NCBI GenBank assembly: GCA_900073065.1
Contig: FJOG01000028.1
Span: 684,188-748,187, forward strand
Source: Phialocephala subalpina
Lineage: Eukaryota > Ascomycota > Leotiomycetes > Helotiales > Mollisiaceae
Reading direction: 5' to 3'
Length of the DNA: 64,000 nucleotides
Shown: in pieces, positions 44,097 through 54,726 of the stretch
Layout: the number at the start of each line of letters is the position of its first letter
Numbering within the stretch: position 1 is the stretch's first letter
Notes under the pieces: generated by a model
What the model was told of the DNA's origin: nothing
Database searches by the model: none
The model's input: the letters and a program-made list of their open reading frames with translations, nothing else
Position numbers and translations under genes: made by a program

Positions 44097-47000
44097 ATGG
44101 CTCCCAGTGCCTCACATCACAGTGTTGTCGATCCGATTACAGCAAGGACTGTCCAGAAAGGCAAAATGATCGGTTTGTCATCAGTATCGAATCCAGAGCA
44201 AATCTCAAAGGTCGACATCATTGACATACGGCACGATGCGGTTGAGATCAATCTGAAGGAAGAAATTTTGAAGTCCCTGAAACCACGAAAAGGGCCTAAA
44301 CAACTCCCCACGCTTATTCTGTACGATGAGCTGGGGTTGCAGTTATTCGAGCAGGTGTGTCTACGATCAGCTGCCAGAGAGTTAGAAATACTCACTAAAA
44401 TTAGATCACGTATTTGGATGAATACTATCTCACCAATGCGGAGATAGACGTTCTCAAAAACTCTGCTCAAAGCATCGCGGAGTCCATACCACCTGGCTCC
44501 ATGGTCATTGAGCTGGGCAGTGGGTCGGTCACTGCCAGTGGGTTTCATTCATGGCTTGCAACTAACGCATAGTAGTAATTTACGCAAAGTAAGTATTCTG
44601 TTACAGGCGATAGATCGCTTGGGCAAAGACATCGATTATTATGCTTTGGATCTGTCTTTGAAGGAATTGAAACGGACACTGGAACAAGTTCCTCCCTTCA
44701 GACATGTGAGATGTCATGGACTACACGGCACATATGACGACGGTCTTGAATGGCTGAAAATGCCAGAGAATACCACTCGCCCAAAGTGCATCATGTCCTT
44801 GGGTTCCAGCATTGGTAAGTGTCGTGTTGCTACGAGGTCCCGCATTGTTTAACAATATTTGATAGGCAACTTCCATAGCCATGAGGCGTCTTCTTTCCTG
44901 AAAGGCTTTACGGATATTTTGCAATCTTCGGATTCCATTCTCGTTGGACTGGATGCAACAAGTGATCCAGCAAAAGTATAGTAAGCACTCAACTTCCCGC
45001 TGCTTACTTGAGTTATTCATCTGACTGAACTATCTAGCCATGCTTACAACGGTCAGTCTTCTGTCCGATGTATCTTTTGCAGCAACATTGACCATCTTTT
45101 GAATAGATCACCAAGGGGTAACTCACAAGTATATCTAAACCTAAATATTTTGTCTCAGCAATGCTAACTGCTGTTATAGGTTCATTCTTAATGGACTCGT
45201 TAACGCGAATAAAATTCAAGGCGAGGAGCTTTTCAACCTTACAGACTGGAGAGTGATTGGCGAGTATGCCTACGATGAGCAAGGCGGTCGCCACCAAGCT
45301 TTCTATTCTCCAATTCGCGACATTCAGTTTAAAGGAATTCAATTCAAGGCGGGCGAGCGCATCCAAGTTGAACAAAGCCTGAAATACTCAGCTGAAGAAG
45401 CAACTCAATTATGGCAAACCGCTGGACTGACTGAGGTCAATCGTTGGTCAGCCTCATCCGAGGCCTACAGTAAGTAGTATTTCCGCTTAAGCAATTTTGC
45501 TTTTTCTTGCTGCAATGCGGATCAGCAAGAGTGCCCCGATGAGGCTCCAATCCGCCTCACACCTTCATCCCCTGGCTAAGACCAAGATCGTCTGACCTAT
45601 TCGCCCATGAAAGTGTGGGGGTCTCGGGCGCTGATACCGTGTAATGCCCGGGCCACCATAGTGGCCGTCGGCTTGCCCTTGTGTTTGTATTTAAGGCCGA
45701 CCTGCATTTGGTCTCTCTCTTACTCCGTCACCTGGCTCAATTTGTGCCCGATGCGTAGCACATATACATATACCATGGGAGTCAGCTGATTGTGTCTCTG
45801 TTACTAGGCATTCATCTTTTGGCCAGGAACAACATGGGTTTCAACACCGACCCTGCAGTCTACGCGCAATCAATTGTGCCGACCCTAAGTGACTGGCAAG
45901 GGCTATGGACGGAATGGGATACTGTCACAAGAGGCATGATTCCCGAAACAGAGATGCATGTGAAACCGATCAAGCTTCGAAACGCCTGCATTTTCTACCT
46001 CGGACACATTCCCACATTCATGGACATTCAGCTCACGAAAGCCACCAAAGAGCCGCCAACCGAGCCTTCTTATTATCCACAGATCTTTGAACGAGGAATT
46101 GATCCTGATGTCGACAATCCCGAGCAATGCCATGCTCATTCAGAGACTCCCGACGAATGGCCGTCATTGCAGGAAATTCTTGAATACCAGGACAGAGTCA
46201 GAGAGAAAGTACGAAGGCTTACCCAGACGAGAGATATGCCCCGCCATTTCGCTAGAGCACTCTGGATTGGTTTCGAGCACGAGATCATGCACCTGGAGAC
46301 TCTTCTATACATGTTGCTGCAAAGCGACAGGACTTTGCCACCGACTAAGCACACGCCCGACTTTGAAGGTGCGGCTAAAATTGCCGAAGCTTCTCGAGTG
46401 CCCAACCAATGGTTCCGAATTCCTGAGCAAAGGATCACCATAGGACTGGACGATCCAGAGGATAATTCGGGACCAGATCATCATTTTGGATGGTACGTCG
46501 AAATTTCTTTATCTTTATCTTTGTCGAGCAAAACTCTAACATGTTTTGAAATGCAGGGATAATGAAAAACCGCCACGAACCGTAGTCGTGCTGTCCTTCG
46601 AGGCTCAAGGCCGACCAATCACCAATGAAGAGGTAATATCAGCCCATTCATAGAGACATGCCTAATCAACGCACAGTATGCTCGTTACTTGGAACAAACT
46701 CACAGTTCGAAGATCCCCGCTTCCTGGGCGGAGACCAAGATCAAGACCAATGGCTACAGTAACGGCTTCTCGAACGGTTACTCGAACGGTTACTCCAATG
46801 GACACTCCAACGGACATCAAAATGGTGAGATTTCACTGACGAAAGCCTATCTTGATGGAAAGTCGGTCAGGACAGTATACGGCCTAGTTCCTTTGAAGCA
46901 AGCTCTGGACTGGCCAGTGTTCGCCTCCTACGACGAACTCGCCGGATGTGCAAGCTGGATGGGCGGAAGAATCCCAACCTTTGAGGAGGCCAGAAGCATT

Positions 47001-47637
47001 TATAGTCATGTAGATGGACTGAATATCAAGGAGGCTGAGCGACATCTGGGGAAGACCGTTCCTGCCGTCAATGCGTATGAACCCTGCAACAAGATATCTT
47101 TCTTGGAAGCTAACATGGGATCAGACATCTCAGCCTCAATGGCGTGGAGGAGTCTCCACCATCCCACCCTTCGCGTAAGAGTGGGGGCTCGAAAGAGCTT
47201 TTCACCAACCTCGAGGGAGCCAATGTTGGTTTTCAACAATGGCATCCGGTTGCCGTCACCAGCAAGGGCAACAGGCTAGCAGGTCAAGCTGAGATGGGAG
47301 GAGTATGGGAATGGACTAGCTCGCCACTGACAAAGTATGAAGGATTTGAGCCTATGCCACTTTATCCTGCTTACACAGGTATGTTCAGTATCCAACCAAT
47401 ATTCATCACAGAAGAAAAGTTCTGACCAGTGCAGCCGATTTCTTCGATGGCAAACACAATATTGTTCTTGGTGGATCTTGGGCGACGCACCCCCGCATTG
47501 CCGGACGCAAGACCTTGTAAGAAACCCTCTTGAAGCCCCGTCCTCACTTGACAGAAGCTTATTATGGAAGTGTCAATTGGTATCAACGAAATTATCCGTA
47601 TGTCTGGGCTGGAGCTCGTCTAGTCCGTGACTTGTAA
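44097..47637 (+). CDS. EGT1: ergothioneine biosynthesis protein 1 (methyltransferase-sulfoxide synthase fusion)
   Basis: Fused enzyme that trimethylates histidine to hercynine and then adds cysteine with oxygen to give hercynylcysteine sulfoxide. Thirteen exons: 44097-44354, 44405-44523, 44573-44814, 44866-44980, 45038-45051, 45107-45128, 45180-45469, 45808-46492, 46557-46632, 46677-47074, 47134-47378, 47435-47516, 47571-47637, all in phase, 870 residues. The methyltransferase part has LILYDELGLQLFEQITYLDEYYLTN, VIELGSGNLRK and DYYALDLSLKEL. The DinB-type part has GFEHEIMHLETLLYML, with the iron-binding H-x3-H-x-E. The C-terminal FGE-type domain has ANVGFQQWHPV, EMGGVWEWTSSPL, IVLGGSWATHPRIAGRKT and the final VWAGARLVRDL. 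An SNGYSNG repeat (about 46750-46820) interrupts the FGE part. Confidence 0.95.
45470..45807 (+). other. EGT1: 338-bp intron of EGT1
   Basis: Donor ACA|GTAAGT, acceptor TTACTAG. It is five or more times longer than the other twelve-gene-wide typical introns here. The stretch 45530-45790 is GC-richer and unlike the flanking intron ends, so it may hold an insertion. I recognise no element or open gene in it. Confidence 0.75.
46750..46824 (+). repeat. EGT1: in-frame (N)GYSNGFSNG-type repeat in EGT1
   Basis: Six units of about 12 bp coding (Y/F/H)SNG, for example GGCTACAGTAAC then GGCTTCTCGAAC. Predicted to be a flexible loop in the FGE-type domain. The copies differ at synonymous sites. Confidence 0.85.
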
Positions 47638-48584
47638 GCTATTGTATGCAACATACCTGCAGATGAAACCAGTCCAACACTGGATCTGCAGAAAAGTCTT
47701 CTCCTGGCAGCTCAACCTGCCTGAATACATCAAAAGCTACCAAAAGTGCTTGTATGGTGGATTGAGGATGTATTTTGATCGATATGGTGTTGCCTTATTG
47801 GGCCAGTAATGAGTAACGAAGTTTTGGCTAATAAAGATTTGCGACGAACTCCTGCAGTGGTGAGATAAGTCAGTACTAGGTAATATGTAAGTCTTGGGGA
47901 TTGTTGCATTTTGGTGTTTGTGAAAATGTCTGTAGCCGCATCAATGCCTGTAGTGTTGACAAGCGGTGTGAAGACTTATTCTACAAACGGACAATTACAC
48001 CCCATTTCCTTAAGTCTTTCAGCACCGCTCTATGAATTCGGAACCTTTCATCGTCAACTTCGATTCTGGGATTGGACAGCTCGTCGCCATCGAAGCTGGA
48101 ATTAACAGGTGTTTTGTGGCCTTGTGGTTGTTGCGACTTTCGTCTGAAATTCGACGAGGAGGTCAACGCGGGCCCAATTCGGCAAAATCAAAACATCCTC
48201 CCCACCTCGCACTACTTTAACGTCACCTCCATGTTCCTCAACACCACATATTGTCTCGACCGACATCTCCCGCCACGCAAGACCAGGATAGGTCAACACT
48301 CCTTCGCAAAGAACCAATCTTGCTTTCGCAAATCAATTGGCCTCGACGGTCCTCTCAGAGTAAGTTACTTCTATACAATATTCTGCACCACTTCCTCCTT
48401 CATCCCCGTCTTCGAACCTGAACGCCTCCCTCCCCGATCAGGCCACGACGCAGGTCAATCCCGAGCCTGATCCTAGCATTTCGCACTCGACCACGCGAGG
48501 TATATCTACATACAGACAGCTTACTTCAAACAGATTCAATCTTCCTCTTTACAGTCCTTACCGCCAACCCACACTCTTTCCAAA
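47638..48584. other. intergenic, nothing recognised
   Basis: 3' region of EGT1 and upstream region of the next gene. Frames up to 132 codons (48072-48470) have no motif. Confidence 0.5.
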
Positions 48585-50299
48585 ATGAATTGGGCAACCA
48601 TAGCACCAGAGACCCGCCTTTACAAAGGCAAGAGCCTCTTCCGCTGGGAGGATTCTCCAGGACTCGGTTCGTATTCTGCTTCGATCTCTCGTTGCCTCTG
48701 CTGACTCCATTCCAGAGCACCACTGCGGTGTTTGCGCAGTCCCTCTCCATAGTATGCGCCTGCCAATCCTTCCATGCTAGCCACCTTCGCTGACACGTCC
48801 CGCAGACTCCAGGGCCAAAACGAGTTGCATTGGCAAGCATGTCGAGCCTTGCTATAGGTTCCACCAGCAACTACACTTCGTCGGTAAGCTTTCCTTTTCT
48901 TTCCTTCAACTGCCAGACAGGACAATGATTTGCTGACTTTGTATTCTTCTAGGTAAATCTCACGAATGTTTCGGGTAAGTTCGAGTCCGCGACTTGGGAT
49001 GAGTAAATACTGATAGTGAATAGCTGCAACTCTTCGGACGAATTGCACCACAACCGACACAAGGAAATTCTTAGAATCGTTCGCCAGATTCAAGCCATCG
49101 ATGACGCATCCTCCCTCCTCGCCACCGACAGGAACCTCTTCGGAAAGGGACGCCGAACCTCTGAGTCCACCACAATTACAACAGATACAAGCTCGGTTTC
49201 AGAAAGTCAAGATGGGGAAGATACCAAAATGACCAGGCGGGAACGGAAGAAGGCCAAGAAGGCTGGCAACAATTCGGTCAAGGATAAACATGGTATGGAG
49301 ATTTTCCCGCAGGAAGAACTGGACTTTATCAGCGAAGCCATCCACCTGACCGTTCATGAAAGCAAAGGAGCGTGGGAGGGAACTTATGTCTACGATCACA
49401 AGCAGCAGCGACTAGAAGCAGAAGAGCAAGCTGTGATTGACGATAACGATGCCGAAGACGACGACATCCAGAGCATTACCAGTAGCATGACAGACTTTGC
49501 AGTCAAAAGTCCTGATGAAATGACTCCAAGGCAACGCAAGACCCAAAAGAAGTTCAACTCTGCCATCAACCACAGCAGTTACAATGGTGGTTCCCGCAAG
49601 TACGGATCGCCGAAGCTTGACCCCTTCGATGGTGTTGACTCGGACATCTTCTCCCGCCTTGGTATTGAAATCGCCAACCCTGCCAATAACTCGAAAAAAA
49701 GGAAAGAACTTGCAACCAAACTCGTGGCTGCAGTCAAAGAAGACATCGGTATCATCGAGCGCGAGGACGCCGATACGGTGATGCGTGAGGAAGGGTTCTG
49801 GAGGTGGGCCGGCAAGACGGCGCTCCATTATATCAAAGAGACACGGAAAGATTTTGACTGGGCCACTGGCCAAAAGATCACGGGAGCCCGAAGGTTCGAA
49901 TTCATCGAGGAGATGGACATCGCGGAGGCGATTAATGAGCAGCCCGCTGAACCTCTTCCGGAGCCAGAGCCAGAGCCGCAGTCAGCTGTCGTCGAGGATG
50001 AGTTTGTCACTGTCGTCTCGAAGAAACCCGTTCCTGCGAAAGCGAAGAAGGCCAAAAAATATACGAGTATCACGGTCCCTACCAAATCTGCTAAAAAGGC
50101 ACTTGGCCGACCACCTCTTGCCTTCGGTCAGGACATTGATCCGATTGAAGAAGAAGAAGGTGCGGAGGACTTTCAAGAGATGGTTCGACGTCAGCAGCAG
50201 AAGCTGGCTGGAGATGGTATGTTGGGAAAGTGGAACCAACCACCTTCTCCCTACGTTCCCCCTCGCACCCGCGGCAGCAAGGTGCTGAGGCTCAAGTAA
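48585..50299 (+). CDS. uncharacterised 485-aa protein with Cys/His-rich N-terminus
   Basis: Exons are 48585-48666, 48806-48883, 48953-48974 and 49024-50299, all in phase. I do not recognise the family. The start MNWATIAPETRLYKGKSLFRWED is followed by a short Cys/His-rich region (SCIGKHVEPCYRFHQQLHFV, then KSHECFGCNSSDELHHNRH) that could bind zinc with CxxC and His pairs. Then come a charged helical stretch (MTRRERKKAKKAG), EMTPRQRKTQKKF, SRLGIEIANPANNSKKRKELATK and GFWRWAGKTALHYIKETRKDFDWATG, which looks conserved, and a tail with a basic Lys/Pro block and PSPYVPPRTRGSKVLRLK at the end. Probably cytosolic or nuclear. The 22-nt exon 3 is easy to miss. Confidence 0.75.
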
Positions 50300-52187
50300 T
50301 GGTCTCATACGGCCATTGAAAAAAAGACATTGCCAATAGACGATGGCGATGCATAAACGATGTCGGAGTGTGTTGAGTAGGTTCGTGGAGTATGTTTTTC
50401 TTATTCTGTGGTGCTATTTTCAAAAATTGGGACATTTTCACTGGGAGTTTCTTGCGACTCGCAAGGAGGAAATGATTAGCTAGATCTTGGAGCGAGCTTG
50501 GGAGCGAATGGTCTTTTGATGATGGTTCAACTATTGCTGAGACTTAGGCTCACAAGGCTTCATGTATTGCTTCTAGCTTGTTCTTTCCTATTCCTTTCTT
50601 ACGCAGTTACGGGGATGCATGGGTACGAAATTACGACGTTACGAGACAACAAAAAATGCGAATAGAAAAAGGCTTTCTTGAGATTGGTGTTCAAAAGTGT
50701 GGTTTGTGATTTTCTTTTCGTGGTTTGTCGTATGACCGGTGGGAAGTGAGCCCATGACAATAGCTGGAAGGTGAGTCCTCGAAACTCAGAAAGGAAGGAA
50801 TCATTTCTGACCACTTCAAAACTCAAACAAAAAGCAAGAATGACTGCTGCAACCAGGTCCTTCACATTGGAGCGCTCCTTCCGACATTTCAGCAACACTA
50901 CCTTAGTACAATAGCGGCCACGCCACCTACTCATCACGCATCATGAAACTTCCCAAAATAGCAGGACCACGAGTCGGAAAGAGAAAGTAGTCCTTCAATA
51001 TTGACTGCACTGCAGCCAGCCACCAGCACTACACCTCAACCTCAGCCTGCGAATGTGCAGCCTATTTTCGATCAATCCAAGTGGACCAATCCTTCCTAAC
51101 ACTTCCAGCTCCCACCCTTCATGAACCCTCCATTGCGATGTACTCAGGTACGTCCCACAGTTGGACCAGATCCGTAGCGTCGAATTCCGATTTGATAAAG
51201 ACTTCCTGCTCAGTGGTATCCAAGTCGGCCTTGGTCTTTATGTGGCTGCTTGTGGCTTCAAACTTTCGATTTTGAGCTTGAATTTGAGGCATGATTTAAC
51301 ATGGGTTTTGAGCATTTGGGGGGTTTTGGCGTGTCTGGTATCTTGATTGAAGGAGATCGTTGTGGCTAGGTGCTCCTCGATTGCTTGAAGTCCAGCAACG
51401 GCAAGTGGGGACTGAGCCTTGATATATCTCAACCTTGCTTCGATACTCTTCCTAAGCTAGAAAAGTCTCAGAGGACTAAGTCAAGGACTGGGTTGTTACT
51501 TCCAGCTTGTTCTCTCGTATCAATGCTGTTTCTTCAGAATGTTGGATAGGAACTAGAAAGCCATTCTAGAAGACACTCAATACCCGAGAGTCTAGAACGA
51601 GGCATTGAGCTGAAGTTATTGAACCTTCGACAGCGGCATGCCTTGCTCTTTGATTGTTAACAGATCGTTTCTCAAACAAACGACATTTCTTTGCTGACAG
51701 TCAAACATTCCCAACCGGTACGAGCAGGTTCCTAAGTAAATTCTAAGCTAAAAGGTAGGTATTCGTTACAAGTCGGGTGAATACCTGGTGATTCTGGAAA
51801 AGAGGGTTTTCTCGTTTCCGGTCTTGCTTGCGATGGTCTTCGACTTGAGAATAGGAAAAGAACGTTTTTCAAGGTTGCGATCAACCGAGTAAATGCGTCT
51901 TGGCGGCTGAGCATGTTGTGTTCGTCTGGGAGATGTCTTCAAGTGCTATACTATGTCGAGATTCTGTGCTTTGTCAAGTTTCGATAACTGCGTATTATGT
52001 ATGAAAGACTTGCGATCGCGCAGGGAAGGGAAGTGTGCGCGGAATAAGTCATGCATGGAAATTTGGCATAGTCTCGCATGATCGAGTTTTGTGCGAGGAG
52101 TATTTCAACTGAGTCCTCCTCTATCTTAGCTGACACTCTACAGTCTCGACACTTCGGAAAAACGGAAAGCCTCTGAGTATCAAAGCG
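50300..52187. other. 1.9-kb intergenic stretch
   Basis: No recognised gene on either strand. The longest frames are 112 codons or less, without motifs. It separates the conserved block from the accessory right end. Confidence 0.5.
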
Positions 52188-53105
52188 ATGGGCAAAGCAG
52201 AGGAAGATACCCACGATATCATGGAGTCGGAGGACCTTGATGCCAGCGACTACGACTCAAGCGCAAGAGAATCTCTCGATGAACGCCATGACAACCTACA
52301 TGAGAACACGCTCTGCCTCCCACGACAGAATCTGTTTGTCAAGAACGAAAGTTACAGGTTCTTTCTCTTCCATGCCGTCCTTGACCAAGTGTTGTCAGTT
52401 GATGCCTACAAAAAGATAAGCTGGGTTAAAATCGCGAAGGTCATAGGAACCAAGGGCCCAAAGCCTAGCCAAGCTGCAAACAATGGCTTCAATAAGACGT
52501 AGCAGTCTTTGCACGATGGTAGAAGGTTTTAGAAGGACAAGACATCCAGTGCTGAACTGGAATTGAACTCGGGCTCGGACTTGGGCCTGGACCTGGATCT
52601 ACACCTGGACATGGGCCTGGACTCAAACTCAGAGTCGGAATCAGTTTTCTCGTACTGCAGTACAAAGCACGTCAATCTTCTCCTAGCGATCATAGATGCC
52701 CTGGCAGGTCATTCGAAGAGGCTAAAAGCAGGCTAGACCAAGTTAGCTGTAAAGCTAGGACAAAGCACTGAGAGCAGGGCACGACAGATATTCGACACCT
52801 TGTGGGAGAAGTACATGAAGATCCATTACCCCGACCTCATTCCACAGAAGAAGATATCGAGGGCAGAGAAGATGGACGAGTGGGTTGCCGACATGCATAG
52901 CTTCGACAATGGCGATGACGACGAGGAGCCTTCACCTCCATACAAAAAGCACGATTCGAGCAAAAGCAAGACCGAGCAGCAAAATACGGAGCTCGACCCC
53001 GAGATGACGGACCTTCTACCCAAGGTCGGGGGGGATGATGTGGTAGCTGAGGAGAGTGAGACTGAGGAAGAAGATACTGGAGCAGAGGGTCGGGAAGAGG
53101 TTTGA
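52188..53105 (+). pseudogene. Myb/SANT-like ORF interrupted by three in-frame TAG codons
   Basis: One reading frame of 306 codons runs from ATG 52188 to TGA 53103-53105, with stops only at 52500-52502, 52530-52532 and 52734-52736, all TAG, and no frameshift. Between the stops the peptide stays protein-like: FLFHAVLDQVLSVDAYKKISWVKIAKVIG (helical, Trp-containing, resembling a SANT/Myb-like module), SVFSYCSTKHVNLLLAIIDALAG, ARQIFDTLWEKYMKIHYPDLIP, then an acidic tail. No GT-AG pair of plausible length removes the stops. Each TAG could come from CAG by one C-to-T change, as repeat-induced point mutation or deamination would produce. Alternatively only the first 104 codons are expressed. Function unknown. 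Confidence 0.65.
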
Positions 53106-53810
53106 GAGTTATTGCACAATTCACGACGTTGGGTAAGAGATGGTAAATCGAGGAGAGTCGTGAAGACTGATGATTGAGACTTTGTTGGGGTCATTCCGGG
53201 GTTGATGTTGAGTCGAAAGCTTGATACAGTTAGGTCGGGAATGCAGGGCTGACAATGGTAGCCTGTCAGACTAAGCCTTTCTTCACCGTCAACGTCAAAG
53301 CTTATCTTTCTTAGGGGTATTACGCTGTCAAGATCATACAATTGTGTTGGTAGAAGTACAGTAAGCATAGACTTAGAAGTAAAATATACATTCCGAAATT
53401 CCGAATAACTTCAAAAACGCAGATCTCATCACATATCTCACCTGACCCGAACACGCACTCCCTTCATTCGCTGCATGTCATATTTGATTCTCTTGAATTG
53501 GCCATGTTATTGATTTCGCCGAAGTATGACTATGCAATAACAGTGTCTAAGATAATGACAAAGTCTAGGACCAAACCTAGTGACCTAGAATGGGTTGTGC
53601 AATCCTCTATATAAACCGAGTCCCCATCTTTTTTATGAGTACAAAAAGCATCTATCAAAAGCTCAGAACTCACTATCGAAATAAGCTTCAAGTTCATTCT
53701 TACCGGACTTTATACAAAACCTTATCCCACTTTCAACAAAAAGTAATCACTCACCTTCTTCTGCCTCCCAAGACGAAACCCTTCAAACTAACCTCCACCA
53801 GCTTCTCAAG
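53106..53810. other. intergenic, nothing recognised
   Basis: Rather A+T-rich. Upstream of the small secreted protein gene. The 53590-53810 part reads as an A-rich leader with CAAAA repeats and a candidate TATA (TATATAAA at about 53610). Confidence 0.5.
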
Positions 53811-54240
53811 ATGCACATCTCATCCATCCTTCTCCCGGCCCTCTTCGTCTCCCTGTCTACCGCACAAGGATATCAATACAATTACGCATGCTCTGGCTGC
53901 GGATGCCAGTCCACCACAGAGGCTATTTTCAGAAACGGCGATAGCAACATTGGGAAATGCCTCGCCTTGGGCGGTGACTTTCAATCTGTTGGTCTTAGCG
54001 GTGGATCCTCGTTCCATTGCACCATGTGAACCAATACAGACTGCACGGGAAATCCTCAGAATGTGGGGGTTTATAGCGGGCAGGTGAGTAGTCCAGCTTC
54101 CCAGGCATTCCGCTCTCTCCTCTGTTGTTATCCCTACAATTTTCTCGAAACGATGCTGACTCTCACGTTTTGTGCAGACTTTTGGGTGCGCCAATACCCA
54201 GTCTTCAAACTTCCAATCTGCACAGTGCTGGACACAGTAG
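53811..54240 (+). pseudogene. small cysteine-rich secreted protein gene with an internal TGA
   Basis: Exons are 53811-54083 and 54178-54240. The signal peptide is MHISSILLPALFVSLSTAQG, followed by YQYNYACSGCGCQSTTEAIF, GKCLALGG, FHC, TDCTG and, in exon 2, TFGCAN and AQCWTQ. That gives eight cysteines in about 90 mature residues. The frame is closed by one TGA at 54027-54029, after FHCTM, yet the sequence downstream keeps the frame, the cysteine spacing, a good intron (GTGAGT, GCTGAC, GTGCAG) and its own stop (TAG 54238-54240). Size, signal and cysteines are those of fungal secreted effectors or antimicrobial-like proteins, which is inference. Either recently inactivated, a stop-codon allele, read through, or a sequencing error. 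The truncated form would be 72 residues. Confidence 0.7.
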
Positions 54241-54726
54241 AGACGTTGGGGGCTGTGGGGTGATGGGACATTGGGCAGAGCGACGATGCAGCAGGAGATG
54301 GTCGATGAGGAGGGAAGGATTGGGTGGTTGCTTAGATGGAGGAAATTTATTGTTTTTTTTGTTTTGTTGGCAGTCTTGCAAGAGACTGAAAAGTCGACTG
54401 TCTGGCTGTAGACTTCCATGTGCGTGGGGTTTGCGAGTGTGACAAAATGGTGGTTGAAATCAGGGTTCATCGTTGGCAATGTAATTCTTGATATCTAATT
54501 CCTTGTGTATGCATGATGATTTATGACAAAGTCGGAGTTAATGGTCTTGACGGACTATCAAACAGACTCGGACATTGCCCATTTAGCATGAGAGGTCAGA
54601 TTACTAGTTTCACGAATCTCCCCTCTCTTGAGAGCTTAGCGATTAACGAGGGTTGGTAGGCTGCTCAGGCTGAGAATAGATAGCGTACATTGGCGTTGAG
54701 AAGCTTGTGAGGTGACGTGCCATCGG
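54241..54726. other. intergenic between convergent genes
   Basis: 3' regions only. A T-run (about 54351-54361) is present. No gene recognised. Confidence 0.6.

Noticed and set aside
52499..52736. Introns removing the TAG codons of the Myb-like ORF
   Set aside because: The available GT-AG pairs are only about 34 and 39 bp, below normal fungal intron size, and lack a branch point.
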